This document shows positions 39,696-49,293 of a stretch of DNA of 51,986 bases, piece after piece. The position numbers were made by a program, and so were the translations under genes. Under the pieces are notes generated by a model. It saw nothing but the letters and a program-made list of their open reading frames with translations. It made no database searches and was not told the origin of the DNA. The stretch's first letter is position 1. Every line of letters begins with the position of its first letter. Origin of the DNA: Draconibacterium sp. (GTDB lineage Bacteria; Bacteroidota; Bacteroidia; Bacteroidales; Prolixibacteraceae); assembly GCA_016705335.1 (NCBI GenBank), contig JADIYN010000032.1:1-51986 (forward strand), written 5' to 3'.

Positions 39696-41246
39696 TTATA
39701 AAATTAACTCTTCCTGATTGTCATCAAAGAAGTGATATTCAAGAAAAGTAAATGAATTGTTTGCCTCAATTTTAATCCATTTAAAATACTCAAGAAACCA
39801 TTTATTCCTGACACTTTTTATCCCTTTTGTAAGATAAGCTGCCACATAAGGATGAACTTTCAATACCAGTTTTTTCTTATGTAAATCGTTAAAGGCATAT
39901 TTTATTTTGCTTTCAAGTTCATCGGCAAAAAGAACAGAAGGTACAATTTTACCAGTTCCTTTGCACGTTGGGCAGTTTTCTGCTGTTTCAATTGTTTCCT
40001 GAGGCCTCACACGCTGACGTGTAATCTGCATCAGGCAAAACTTACTTAGGGGTAATATATTGTGTTTTGTGCGGTCTGCAGCCATTACCTCTTTCATGTG
40101 GTCATAAACCTTCTGGCGGTTTGCTGCAACATGCATATCGATAAAATCAATTACGATAATCCCACCCATATCTCTCAATCTCAATTGTCTTGCAATTTCA
40201 TCACAGGCGGCCAAATTTACATCCAGTGCATTTGTTTCCTGATCCATCCCCACTTTCACCCGATTTCCACTGTTAACGTCAATTACATGAAATGCTTCGG
40301 TGTGTTCAACAATTAAATATGCACCATCTTTAAAAGATACTGTTTTCCCAAATGCCGCTTTAATCTGCTTTTCAACTCCATAATGTTCAAAAATTGGAGT
40401 ACGTCCTTTGTAAAACTTTACAATTCTTTTTTTGTCGGCTTGAATACTACCTATATAATTGCTGATTTCGTTACATACCGACTCATCGTTAACTATAATA
40501 CTATTGAAATCAGTGTGATAGATGTCACGTAACAAAGCGGTTGTACGGTCTATTTCGCCAATGATGAGCGAGGGTGTTTTTGCTTTACTAAGTTTACTGA
40601 AAGTAGTTTCCCATTTGGTTACCAAACCATTGAGTTCCTGATCAAGCTCAGCAACTTTTTTGCCTTCCGCCACAGTTCGCACTATTACACCGTATTTACG
40701 GGGTTTTATGCTCTGAACTAGTTTTTTTAGCCTGTTTTTTTCTTCGTTGGTTTTTATTTTTTGTGACACTGAAACTTTGTCACTAAATGGCATTAAAACC
40801 AAATTTCTACCGGCAATCGAAATTTCGGATGTTAACCGGGGCCCTTTTGTTGAAATTGGTTCTTTTGAAACTTGAACGATGATTTTTTGACCTTCTTTTA
40901 AAAGCTCATTTATTTTTCCTTCTTTATTGATATCAGGCTCTGATTGTATTCTTCCAAGAGATGAAACTTTACTTTTTGCGGAAGAACTTAATCGAAGGAA
41001 TTTGTTTAATGTTGCGAATTGAGGTCCAAGATCGAGATAGTGAAGGAAAGCATCCTTTTCATAACCAACATCGATAAAGGCGGCGTTTAAGCTGGGCATT
41101 ATTTTCTTTATTTTGCCAAGATAAATATCTCCTACTGCAAATCTTGCACCGCTTTTCTCCCTGGTTAATTCTACAAGCTTTCTATCCTCTTGTAATGCTA
41201 TAACAATTTCGGATGGAGTTACATCAATTATTAAATCGCTACTCAC
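39696..41246 (-). CDS. rng: Ribonuclease G/E
   Basis: A 516-aa endoribonuclease that trims rRNA precursors and starts mRNA decay. The N-terminal S1 domain (GDIYLGKIKKIMPSLNAAFIDVGYEKDAFLHY) has a large insert. The catalytic DNase I-like part has the Mg ligands in FHVIDVNSGNRVKVG and GGIIVIDFIDMH, and the zinc-link motif CPTCKGTGK near residue 427. The frame is intact. It follows the HU / mS38-like genes on the same strand after a 117-bp gap that holds a 36-bp palindrome. Confidence 0.95.
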   Translation of the reverse strand: MSSDLIIDVTPSEIVIALQEDRKLVELTREKSGARFAVGDIYLGKIKKIMPSLNAAFIDVGYEKDAFLHYLDLGPQFATLNKFLRLSSSAKSKVSSLGRIQSEPDINKEGKINELLKEGQKIIVQVSKEPISTKGPRLTSEISIAGRNLVLMPFSDKVSVSQKIKTNEEKNRLKKLVQSIKPRKYGVIVRTVAEGKKVAELDQELNGLVTKWETTFSKLSKAKTPSLIIGEIDRTTALLRDIYHTDFNSIIVNDESVCNEISNYIGSIQADKKRIVKFYKGRTPIFEHYGVEKQIKAAFGKTVSFKDGAYLIVEHTEAFHVIDVNSGNRVKVGMDQETNALDVNLAACDEIARQLRLRDMGGIIVIDFIDMHVAANRQKVYDHMKEVMAADRTKHNILPLSKFCLMQITRQRVRPQETIETAENCPTCKGTGKIVPSVLFADELESKIKYAFNDLHKKKLVLKVHPYVAAYLTKGIKSVRNKWFLEYFKWIKIEANNSFTFLEYHFFDDNQEELIL

Positions 41247-41294
41247 AACCTTAATTTTAAACTGTCAATTTATTAATATTATATCTTTATAACA

Positions 41295-41330
41295 GATTAA
41301 ACCTAAGGCATTAATGCCTTAGGTTTAATC
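41295..41330. terminator. 36-bp perfect palindrome between the mS38-like gene and rng
   Basis: Each half is GATTAAACCTAAGGCATT followed directly by its exact reverse complement, so there is no loop sequence outside the stem. It lies 34 bp after the mS38-like stop. It is probably a terminator or RNA-processing hairpin, but neither side has a good T run, and an operator is possible. Confidence 0.6.
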
Positions 41331-41363
41331 AAAATGTACAAATAAGAATCACTTTATATATTC

Positions 41364-41456
41364 TTATTTCTTCTTTTTATGCCTATTCTTACGCAATCTT
41401 TTTTTGCGCTTGTGCGTAGCCATTTTATGTCTTTTTCTCTTCTTACCGCTTGGCAT
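41364..41456 (-). CDS. Short basic AURKAIP1/COX24 (mS38-like) ribosomal protein, 30 aa
   Basis: A 30-residue protein that starts MPSGKKRKRHKMATHK and continues with RKKRLRKNRHKKKK. Nearly two thirds of its residues are Lys, Arg or His. It is too small for usual gene calling but is conserved in Bacteroidota under the AURKAIP1/COX24 domain name, which is the core of the mitochondrial ribosomal protein mS38. It probably lies on ribosomal RNA. It begins 7 bp after the HU stop on the same strand, so the two share a transcript. The ATG is at 41456 and TAA at 41364-41366. Confidence 0.85.
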   Translation of the reverse strand: MPSGKKRKRHKMATHKRKKRLRKNRHKKKK

Positions 41457-41462
41457 AACTAA

Positions 41463-41747
41463 TTATTTTACTTGATTTTTAACTTCGGAAATAAAAGTTT
41501 TCGCTGGTTTAAACGAAGGAATATTATGCGATGGGATAATAATAGTAGTGTTTTTAGAAATATTTCTGGCAGTTTTTTCTGCCCTTTTCTTTACTACAAA
41601 ACTTCCAAAACCTCTCAGGTAAACATTTTTACCATCTACCAACGAATCTTTCACTGTTTCCATGAATGCCTCAACTGCTTTTTGAACAGTTACTTTCTCG
41701 ATTCCGGTATTCTTTGCAACTTCATTTACAATATCTGCCTTTGTCAT
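41463..41747 (-). CDS. HU/IHF family DNA-binding protein (second copy)
   Basis: A 94-aa HU-fold protein: MTKADIVNEVAKNTGIEKVTVQKAVEAFMETV, then LRGFGSFVVKKRAEKTARNISKNTTIIIP and FKPAKTFISEVKN. The beta-arm tip reads ARNISKNT instead of the GRNPQTG of the other HU (35,898), closer to the IHF-like class. The two probably differ in DNA preference. It is divergent from mutY and cotranscribed with the 30-aa ribosomal protein. Confidence 0.95.
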   Translation of the reverse strand: MTKADIVNEVAKNTGIEKVTVQKAVEAFMETVKDSLVDGKNVYLRGFGSFVVKKRAEKTARNISKNTTIIIPSHNIPSFKPAKTFISEVKNQVK

Positions 41748-41841
41748 TTCTTAAAATATTTAATTTTCAATGTATTAAACGAATAATTTGAGTGTGCAAA
41801 AATAAAAATTATTTAAAAACAGAAAAGCTTTTCATTTAATT

Positions 41842-41849
41842 TATTTTTG
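41842..41849 (+). promoter_or_regulatory. Candidate -7 box (TATTTTTG) of the mutY operon
   Basis: It fits TAnnTTTG, 35 bp before the mutY ATG, in the divergent HU-mutY gap. It lies within T-rich DNA, so chance matches are easy. Confidence 0.3.
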
Positions 41850-41883
41850 TTTTTTTCGAAGAAATCTAACAAGTTAACATTAA

Positions 41884-42936
41884 ATGGAAAGTTTTACGCA
41901 GAAGATTTACAAGTGGTATATTAATAATAAACGAGATTTACCCTGGCGTGAAACTTCAGATCCTTATAAAATTTGGATTTCCGAGATTATTCTCCAGCAA
42001 ACAAGGGTTGTACAAGGCATGGGTTATTATAACCGTTTTGTTGAGAAATTCCCAACCGTATTTGATTTGGCAAGCGCATCGGAAGATACAGTTTTAAAAT
42101 TGTGGCAAGGTTTGGGATATTACTCACGTGCCAGAAATTTACATACTACCGCCAAATTAATAGTAAAAGAACACAAGGGCATTTTCCCAAACGATTACAA
42201 ATCAATTTTATCGTTAAAAGGAATTGGCAATTATACTGCAGCCGCAATTGCATCTATTGCATTTAATTTGCCTCATGCAGCAGTTGATGGAAATATTTAC
42301 CGTGTGATTTCACGTTATTTTGGAATTATTACACCAATTGATTCACAAAAAGGAAAAACTGAAATTCAGAAAATAGCAAATGATTTAATTACGGTAAAGA
42401 ATCCGGGATTTCACAACCAGGCGTTTATGGAATTTGGAGCTTTGCAATGTTTGCCAAAATCGCCCGATTGTAATTCGTGTCCGTTACAGGAAACGTGTTA
42501 TTCAGCAAAATCCGGTTTAACCGATCAAATTCCTGTAAAAGAAAAAAAGGTAAAACAAAGGACACGATTTTTTTACTATTATATAATAGAGAACAAGAAT
42601 ACTATTCTTCTCGAAAAAAGGATTGGCAACGATATTTGGAAAAACCTGCACCAGCTTCCTTTAATTGAATCGGAATCAGAACTGTCAGAAATTGAAATAA
42701 TTAACATGAAAACGCCTGTTAATAATCATGAAAATGTAAATTTAAAATCAATTTCCGGTAGTGTGAAACACGTTTTAACTCACCAAACCATTTATGCCCG
42801 GTTTATTCATATCGAAGCTGAAGATTTCTATTCGAACGATTCAAATTTTATAAAGGTAAATAAGAAAGATATTTATAAATTTGCTGTACCGAGATTATTG
42901 GAAAATTATTTGAATAAGTTTTATTCGTTAACCTAA
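41884..42936 (+). CDS. mutY: A/G-specific adenine DNA glycosylase
   Basis: A repair enzyme that removes adenine mispaired with 8-oxoguanine, 350 aa. The core HhH-GPD domain has LPWRETSDPYKIWISEIILQQTRV (catalytic Glu), LKGIGNYTAAAIASIAF (HhH) and AAVDGNIYRVISR (catalytic Asp). The [4Fe-4S] loop follows as C-x6-C-x2-C-x5-C (CLPKSPDCNSCPLQETC), and the C-terminal NUDIX-like domain (about 225-350) reads 8-oxoG. First gene of a plus-strand cluster; 14 bp before ssb. Confidence 0.97.
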   Translation: MESFTQKIYKWYINNKRDLPWRETSDPYKIWISEIILQQTRVVQGMGYYNRFVEKFPTVFDLASASEDTVLKLWQGLGYYSRARNLHTTAKLIVKEHKGIFPNDYKSILSLKGIGNYTAAAIASIAFNLPHAAVDGNIYRVISRYFGIITPIDSQKGKTEIQKIANDLITVKNPGFHNQAFMEFGALQCLPKSPDCNSCPLQETCYSAKSGLTDQIPVKEKKVKQRTRFFYYYIIENKNTILLEKRIGNDIWKNLHQLPLIESESELSEIEIINMKTPVNNHENVNLKSISGSVKHVLTHQTIYARFIHIEAEDFYSNDSNFIKVNKKDIYKFAVPRLLENYLNKFYSLT

Positions 42937-42950
42937 AAAAAAGAAAAATT

Positions 42951-43406
42951 ATGTCAGTAAACAAAGTAATTTTAGTTGGCAATGTAGGAAAAGATCCGGA
43001 AGTAAGGCATCTGGACACAGGTGTGGCAGTAGCAAATTTTCCGTTGGCTACTTCTGAAACTTATATTGCAAAAAATGGTGAAAAGGTTACCACAACCGAA
43101 TGGCACAATGTTGTACTTTGGCGCGGTTTGGCAGAGGTAGCTGAAAAATACGTAACAAAAGGCAGGCAATTGTACATTGAAGGCAGAATACGAACGCGTA
43201 ATTATGACGACAAAGACGGAAACAAAAGATATATTACTGAAATATACGGAGATACAATGCAAATGCTGGGTTCAAAAGGAGATGACAAACCTGGAAACAG
43301 TCAGCAAAACCAATATCCCGATAATTCTTCTTCAAATGCACATACTTCTGTTACTATCGAACCTGAAATGGAAGAATCGGGCGGTGATGAAGATCTTCCA
43401 TTCTAA
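42951..43406 (+). CDS. ssb: Single-stranded DNA-binding protein
   Basis: A 151-aa protein with an N-terminal OB fold (MSVNKVILVGNVGKDPEVRHLDTGVAVANF, TEWHNVVLWRGLAEVAEKYVTKG, LYIEGRIRTRNY), a disordered Q/N/S-rich linker (residues 108-140) and the acidic protein-docking tip ending DEDLPF. Its place between mutY and gldE is conserved in Bacteroidota. Confidence 0.97.
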   Translation: MSVNKVILVGNVGKDPEVRHLDTGVAVANFPLATSETYIAKNGEKVTTTEWHNVVLWRGLAEVAEKYVTKGRQLYIEGRIRTRNYDDKDGNKRYITEIYGDTMQMLGSKGDDKPGNSQQNQYPDNSSSNAHTSVTIEPEMEESGGDEDLPF

Positions 43407-43421
43407 TTCAAACTAAAAAAT

Positions 43422-44759
43422 TTGGAAACCGATAAGTTACTATCATCATCTCAATCAGGAATTTGGAACATCCAATTCGAACCTTTTACAATTGGCGATT
43501 CTCTTATAATTGTTTTAAGTATTGTGTTATTTGCAATTTCGGCGCTCTTAAGTGCTTCTGAAATAGCCTATTTTTCATTAAACGCAACAGACAAACAAAA
43601 TCTAAAAAAAACAAATAAGACAGATACCTGGATTTTAAACAATCTGCAAAATCCCGAAAAACTGTTGGCTACCATATTGATAGCCAACAGTTTTTTAAAT
43701 ATTGGTATTATTGTTCTTTTAGTAGATATCTTGAGTCGGCTGGTGATATTTCAAAACCTGCCCGTCATTGATTTCATTTTTAAGTTTGCTTCTATCTCAA
43801 TATTACTGATGTTTTTGGGTGAGATTTTACCTAAAATATATGCCAACCGGATAAATTTAAAATTGCTTCGGTTTATGACTTTTCCGTTACTAATGCTCGA
43901 AAAATTATTTAGACCATTAACCAGATTAATTATTTTATCCACTTCTTTTGTAAACCGGCGAACACAAAAACACAACAACAATTTTTCGCTTGATGAAATT
44001 TCACATGCACTTCACCTTACCACTGAACAGGAACTTTCGGAGGAAAAAGAGATTTTGGAAGGGATTGTGAAATTTGGCAATAAAAATGTTTCAGAAATCA
44101 TGAAACCCAGGGTTGATGTTGTTACACTCGATATTAAAACCCCGTTCCAATCGGTTCTTGATTTAATCGTTGATTCCGGTTTTTCACGAATTCCGGTTTA
44201 CAGTGGGTCGTTCGATAATATTAAAGGCATTTTATATATAAAAGATTTACTCCCACACAGCCACAAAAGTGGTTCTTTTAAATGGCAGTCGCTTATCAGG
44301 CCACCTTTTTATGTTCCCGAAACTAAAAAGATCAACACACTGCTCAAGGAATTTCAAAAAAACAAAGTTCATCTTGCTGTGGTAATCGACGAATATGGAG
44401 GAACTTCAGGAATAGTAACACTTGAAGACGTTTTAGAGGAAATTGTTGGTGAAATTGTTGATGAATTTGATGAAGAAGAACACTACTATTCAAAAATTTC
44501 AGCAAATACTTTTCTTTTTGACGGAAAAACACTGTTAGGCGATTTTTACAAGATTTCAAAAAGTGAGGATAAAGTTTTTGAAGAAATTAAAGGAGATGCC
44601 GACACGCTTGCAGGTTTGATTCTGGAATTGAAAGGCGAAATTCCTGCGCTACATGAAAGAACCGGGTACAAACAGTTTGTTTTTACAATCGAAGCAGTTA
44701 ACAACAGGCGAATCAAACAAATTAAAGTTGAGATTAACAGAAATTATGGGGAGAAGTAA
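43422..44759 (+). CDS. gldE: Gliding motility-associated protein GldE (CNNM/CBS/CorC type)
   Basis: A 445-aa inner-membrane protein. A DUF21/CNNM membrane domain (residues about 20-190, SALLSASEIAYFSLN) is followed by two CBS domains (VSEIMKPRVDVVTLDI; VIDEYGGTSGIVTLEDVLEEIVGEIVDEFDEE) and a CorC/HlyC C-terminal domain. The start is TTG at 43422, 15 bp after ssb. GldE is linked to gliding and works with GldD. Gliding or T9SS use by this strain is supported by the T9SS-sorted protease at 15,693. Confidence 0.93.
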   Translation: METDKLLSSSQSGIWNIQFEPFTIGDSLIIVLSIVLFAISALLSASEIAYFSLNATDKQNLKKTNKTDTWILNNLQNPEKLLATILIANSFLNIGIIVLLVDILSRLVIFQNLPVIDFIFKFASISILLMFLGEILPKIYANRINLKLLRFMTFPLLMLEKLFRPLTRLIILSTSFVNRRTQKHNNNFSLDEISHALHLTTEQELSEEKEILEGIVKFGNKNVSEIMKPRVDVVTLDIKTPFQSVLDLIVDSGFSRIPVYSGSFDNIKGILYIKDLLPHSHKSGSFKWQSLIRPPFYVPETKKINTLLKEFQKNKVHLAVVIDEYGGTSGIVTLEDVLEEIVGEIVDEFDEEEHYYSKISANTFLFDGKTLLGDFYKISKSEDKVFEEIKGDADTLAGLILELKGEIPALHERTGYKQFVFTIEAVNNRRIKQIKVEINRNYGEK

Positions 44760-44816
44760 TAGCTTTGGAATGATTGCAAGGACAAATAATATGACAATTT
44801 ACACGTTCCTGATGAT

Positions 44817-45413
44817 ATGAAAACATTGAAAAAGATATGGATTCTTATCCTACCAATTTTGATCTTCGCGGGTTGCAACCAGAAATACACGCCAAAACCA
44901 AGACAATTTTTCAGGATCGACTTTCCTGAAAAAACATATCATCAATTGCAACCAGGATTTCCTTATCAGTTTGATATTCCTGATTACTCAAGAATAGTTT
45001 CAGATGATGATAATCCCGATCAGCCAAATTGGATTAATATTTCAGTGCCTGCAAACAAAGCTGAAATTCATATTTCATATTACAATCTTTCTGAATCAAA
45101 AAACTCAAATCGGGTTCTTTTAAATAAATTCATGGAAGACTCGCGGACTCTTGCATATAAACATTCTCAGAAAGCCGACGCCATCAGTGAACAGGTTTTT
45201 ATGAATCCTTCAGAAAATGTTTACGGGTTGATTTATAAAATTGAAGGAAATGCAGCCTCACCCATGCAGTTTTTTCTGACTGACAGTACCAATCATTTTT
45301 TGCGGGGCGCACTCTACATTCGCGATATTCCAAATATCGATTCGCTAAAACCTGTAATAGATTTTCTGGAAACTGATATTGTTAGACTGATCGAAACAAC
45401 TACCTGGAATTAA
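44817..45413 (+). CDS. gldD: Gliding motility lipoprotein GldD
   Basis: A 198-aa lipoprotein with lipobox ILIFAGCNQ. The family's opening YTPKPRQFFRIDFPEKTYH is clear, with NWINISVPANKAEIHISYY and FFLTDSTNHFLRGALYI later. The stop TAA shares its last A with the ATG of the next gene (TAATG at 45411-45415), so translation is coupled. It acts in the periplasm in gliding; the mechanism is not known. Confidence 0.95.
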   Translation: MKTLKKIWILILPILIFAGCNQKYTPKPRQFFRIDFPEKTYHQLQPGFPYQFDIPDYSRIVSDDDNPDQPNWINISVPANKAEIHISYYNLSESKNSNRVLLNKFMEDSRTLAYKHSQKADAISEQVFMNPSENVYGLIYKIEGNAASPMQFFLTDSTNHFLRGALYIRDIPNIDSLKPVIDFLETDIVRLIETTTWN

Positions 45414-46060
45414 TGCCTTTCTTAAAAAAAATAGAAGTCGAAAATGGCATTCTCGGAATCTGGGAATTAACAGAATCCATTGATTCATTGATTTCTGAGT
45501 TTCAGTTTTCTGAAAATGAAAAGGTGGATTTTAAAAAATTTGCCTTAACAAAACGACAATCAGAGTACCTTGCAACACGTTTACTTTTGCAAATTTTGAT
45601 GGGCGAAAAAGCTGAAATTGTTTACCAGGAATCAGGCCGACCGCAAATAAAAAACTATGCAAGAAACATAAGTATCACACACTCAAAAAATTTGGTGGCA
45701 ATATTCATTTCCGATTTTTTGGTTGGAATAGATGTTGAAATTGCTGACAGGAATATCGACAAAGTTGTAAGCCGTTTTTTGAACCCAAAAGAATTGTCAT
45801 GGATAGAGCAATCAAAAAATCCGAAATTGTTAAAAATGCTTTTCTGGTGTGCAAAAGAAGCAATTTATAAATGTGCCTGTCAATCAGGACTTCAGTTCGA
45901 CACACAGATTTTTATCCCCCCTTTTGATTTTGCAAACACCAATTTTTTTAATGGAAAAGTAACTCTCAAAAACAGAACCTCAAACTACAAATTGTGGTTT
46001 TTTGAGCTCGAAAACAATATTGTAGTATATTGTGTTGAAGTAAAAAACACAATGGCATGA
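45413..46060 (+). CDS. 4'-phosphopantetheinyl transferase superfamily protein
   Basis: This enzyme moves the phosphopantetheine arm of CoA onto carrier proteins. The 215-aa length is that of the Sfp type. Metal and substrate motifs are VGIDVEIADRNIDKV (GIDVE) and FWCAKEAIYKCACQSG (WxxKEA). Preceding words such as KRQSEYLATRLLLQIL and ISITHSKNLVAIFI are typical. It overlaps zwf by 4 bp (ATGA). Confidence 0.92.
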   Translation: MPFLKKIEVENGILGIWELTESIDSLISEFQFSENEKVDFKKFALTKRQSEYLATRLLLQILMGEKAEIVYQESGRPQIKNYARNISITHSKNLVAIFISDFLVGIDVEIADRNIDKVVSRFLNPKELSWIEQSKNPKLLKMLFWCAKEAIYKCACQSGLQFDTQIFIPPFDFANTNFFNGKVTLKNRTSNYKLWFFELENNIVVYCVEVKNTMA

Positions 46061-47526
46061 AAGGAACGACAGACCAAATACTTGTAATCTTTGGGGCTTC
46101 GGGCGATTTGACGAAAAGGAAATTAATACCCGCGCTGTATGATTTATATATACAAAAACTGCTTCCCGAAAAATTCGCAGTTATGGGGGCTTCCCGAACT
46201 AAACTAACTGATGATGGTTTTTGCCTTCCGGAGAAATTAATGAACAATTTACAAAAATGTTGTTCTATCAGCCCACCTCAAATGATAAACCTGAAGATTT
46301 AATTCCGCTTAAAAACAGGTTATTACAAATATCGAAAAGCCTTGAAATACCTGAAAATTACATTTTTTACCTGTCAACCCCACCCTCTTTATACAACATC
46401 ATTCCCTGTTTTTATACGAAAATGGATTGAGTAAATCGGAAACAAATTTCAGGAGATTGATTGTGGAAAAACCATTCGGGACTGATTTGGAATCGGCAAA
46501 AAAACTGAACTTGCAGTTATTAAACTATTTCGATGAAGACCAGATTTACCGAATCGATCATTATTTAGGCAAGGAAACCGTTCAAAATTTACTTGTTACC
46601 CGTTTCTCAAACGGGATTTTCGAACCACTCTGGAACCACAATTATATCAGCCGGGTTGAAATAACATCGGCCGAAAGCCTGGGTGTTGAAGGCCGTGGCG
46701 GATATTACGACAATTCAGGTGCACTGCGCGATATGCTGCAAAACCATATGATGCAACTTGTGGGATTTGTGGCCATGGAACCGCCGGTTGTTATTGATGC
46801 GAATGCTATCAGAAACGAGATTACAAAAGTATTTCAATCACTGCGACCATTTAAGGAAAATATGATTGCTAAGAATGTAATTCGTGGACAATATTCAGAA
46901 TCTGTAATAAAAGGCGAAAAAGTTGTTGGTTACCGAAATGAGCCCGGTGTTGACCAATTTTCAAGGACTGAAACTTTTGTTGCAGTAAAATTCTTTATCG
47001 ACAATTGGCGGTGGGCAGGCGTTCCGTTTTACATCAGAACCGGTAAAAAACTGCCAACACGTGTAACCGAAATAGTTATTCACTTTAAAAGTGTACCTCA
47101 TCATTTGTTTCGAAAATCGTCTTCATCCGGAAACAATCAACTCATTATAAGAATACAACCTGACGAAGGAATTCTTTTAAAATTCGGAATGAAAACCCCC
47201 GGAGCACGTTTCGAAGTTCAAACCGTAAATATGGATTTTCATTATTCCGACCTGACTGACACAAAAGTGCCCTCAGCTTATGAAAGGTTACTGCTCGATT
47301 GTATGCAGGGCGATGCAACATTGTATGCACGGGGCGATGCAGTAGAAAAAGCATGGGAATTTGTGCAGCCCATAATCAATGCATGGGAAACAAACCCCGA
47401 AATACCAATTTTCGGTTATCCTGCCGGAACATGGGGACCGGAACACTCGGATTCGCTGATAAAAGGTGCAGGTTGGCGTTTTCCCTGTAAAATTTAACCG
47501 ATGATGGTTTGTATTGTGAACTGTAA
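46057..47526 (+). CDS. zwf: Glucose-6-phosphate 1-dehydrogenase (frameshifted)
   Basis: First enzyme of the oxidative pentose phosphate pathway, NADP+-linked, about 490 aa when repaired. Motifs: FGASGDLTKRKLIPALYD (nucleotide binding), LIVEKPFGTDLESAK, YRIDHYLGKETVQN (catalytic His) and the substrate-binding FIRTGKKLPTR-like YIRTGKKLPTR. The frame slips at about 46,213, at about 46,400 (before LFLYENGLSKSE) and at about 47,492. The last repair moves the stop to 47526 (CKNLTDDGLYCEL). All fit single-base losses. Followed by pgl after 43 bp. Confidence 0.92.
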
Positions 47527-47569
47527 ACAGAATCAACTGTTATAACCAATAAATTAACACTTTATCATT

Positions 47570-48301
47570 ATGTCAAACTCAACAGAAGTTAAAATTTATT
47601 CGGATAAAAAAGATGTAGTAAAAGCTTTGGCGAAGGAAATCTTGAAACTTTCAAAATCCTCGGAACAAAATCGTTTCAACATACTGCTTTCGGGAGGAAA
47701 TACGCCTACCGAATTATTTAAGAGGCTATCAAAAAAGTACGCCGAAACTATTGAATGGGATCGGATACATTTGTGGTGGGGCGATGAACGATGTGTTTCT
47801 CCCGAAAACGAGAACAGCAATTACAAACAGGCTTTTGACTTCCTGATTTCTCAGGTACCAATTCCTGAAGCGAATATACATCGCATAAAAGGGGAAAATG
47901 AACCGGATGAGGAAGCAATGCGATATGCCGGCGAAATAGAACAAAATTTAACTTTCAGGGGCACCAACCCAGTGTTCGATCTTGTTTTACTAGGCCTGGG
48001 TGAAGACGGCCACACAGCTTCAATTTTTCCTGACGAACTTGAACTGTTTGAAGATGAACGAATTTGTGCCGTTGCAACGCACCCGTTGAGCGGACAAAAA
48101 AGAATAACCATAACAGGAAAGGTTTTGAACAATGCAAATCGAGTATTTTTTCTTGTAACCGGAGCAGGTAAATCACAAAGATTATCGGAAATTATGAACG
48201 ATGAAGATGCAGCCAAACTTTTACCGGCATATTACATTTCGCCAACTAATGGCAATTTAATTTGGTATATTGATGAAGCCGCCGCACAAAAAATAAAATA
48301 G
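47570..48301 (+). CDS. pgl: 6-phosphogluconolactonase
   Basis: A 243-aa DevB/SOL-type lactonase, the step after G6PDH. Motifs: LSGGNTPTELFKRL, IHLWWGDERCVSPENENSNYK, LLGLGEDGHTASIFP and RITITGKVLNNANRVFFLVTGAGK. The frame is intact. It is an operon partner of zwf; no 6-phosphogluconate dehydrogenase gene is seen in the window. Confidence 0.95.
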   Translation: MSNSTEVKIYSDKKDVVKALAKEILKLSKSSEQNRFNILLSGGNTPTELFKRLSKKYAETIEWDRIHLWWGDERCVSPENENSNYKQAFDFLISQVPIPEANIHRIKGENEPDEEAMRYAGEIEQNLTFRGTNPVFDLVLLGLGEDGHTASIFPDELELFEDERICAVATHPLSGQKRITITGKVLNNANRVFFLVTGAGKSQRLSEIMNDEDAAKLLPAYYISPTNGNLIWYIDEAAAQKIK

Positions 48302-48302
48302 A

Positions 48303-48656
48303 ATGTCTCCAGTTGATTACTATATATTAGATCAACCTAAAGAGCTGAAACCTGTTATCAAAAAACTGCGCGAATTAATTCTTTCCGCATCTCCTTTTAT
48401 TGAAGAAAAATTGGTTTATAAAATTCCATTCTTTTATGGAGCTAAACGAATATTCTATATTAATTCTCAAAACAATTGGGTTGATCTGGGTTTTTGTGAA
48501 GGATACTTACTTGGTGAAAACAAGATTCTTCAGGCTAAAAACAGGGAACAAGTGAAAACAATAAGATTTTTTTCGGTAACAGAAATAGACGACAATATTG
48601 TTTTACCAATAATCCATGAAGCGATTTTACTTGATCAATTAAGGCATTTTCGCTAA
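48303..48656 (+). CDS. DUF1801 (YdhG-like) protein
   Basis: A 117-aa cytoplasmic protein with the DUF1801 pattern (YYILDQPKELKPVIKKLRELI, EEKLVYKIPFFYGAKRIFYI, VDLGFCEGYLL). It begins 1 bp after pgl, so it is cotranscribed with it. The function of the family is not settled. Confidence 0.8.
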   Translation: MSPVDYYILDQPKELKPVIKKLRELILSASPFIEEKLVYKIPFFYGAKRIFYINSQNNWVDLGFCEGYLLGENKILQAKNREQVKTIRFFSVTEIDDNIVLPIIHEAILLDQLRHFR

Positions 48657-48834
48657 ATAAAGAATAAATCCCATTAAGTTAAAAACGAGAAGTGATTTAA
48701 TATGAATATTAGATCATTTTAATTATATGTTTTGGGTTCTTTCAATTTTGAGGCTCCTAATTCAATTTTTAAGATGTAATTTTCCCGGCAAGTGTGTTTT
48801 GTTTCGAAAATAGCATGAGGTTATGCAGCCTATT

Positions 48835-49280
48835 GTCCACTCAATTTAACTTTCCAGTTGATAGCAATTCTTTGAGCAATTACAGTATGTGCGCAAAAGT
48901 ATACCCTGAGAATTTCGGTTGATTTTATTCTTACTTGATCTGGTCGAATCCGTAATATCGTTTTATTTTCTGAAATTTCCTTCCATCCGGGTTGCCTTTT
49001 CTGTTGAGAGGATGCTTTGTATTTGCTGTCTTTGCTTTTCATGTTTACCGGCCTTTCCTTTGCGTTTAAAACTGGTGGTGATATTGTTCCGGGTACAATA
49101 CTTCCGGTTTTCGTTTGTTGCATAAATGGCATCCCCTGCGGCGTGTGTTGTTTTGCCAAACATTTCACAGATATCCTGGTAAAAAGGGATAAAGCGTTTG
49201 CATTCATTGAAAGCATCAAAACTCAGGTATTTAATAAAATTGATTTCGTCCACCTGTAAAACTTTATTGTCTCTACCCAT
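48835..49280 (-). pseudogene. Transposase remnant (IS1182/IS5-like DDE type, C-terminal part)
   Basis: Two overlapping frames together give the C-terminal half of a DDE transposase: FYQDICEMFGKTTHAAGDAIYATNENRKYC (the GDAIY block holds a catalytic Asp), SFKRKGKAGKHEKQR, TEKATRMEGNFRK with the E of the triad, then DQVRIKSTEILRVYFCAHTVIAQR. The N-terminal half is missing, and the 5' cut lies at about 49,280, right beside the next gene. No terminal inverted repeats were found. It is a decayed IS end, not active. Confidence 0.75.
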
Positions 49281-49293
49281 TCATAAATAATTC

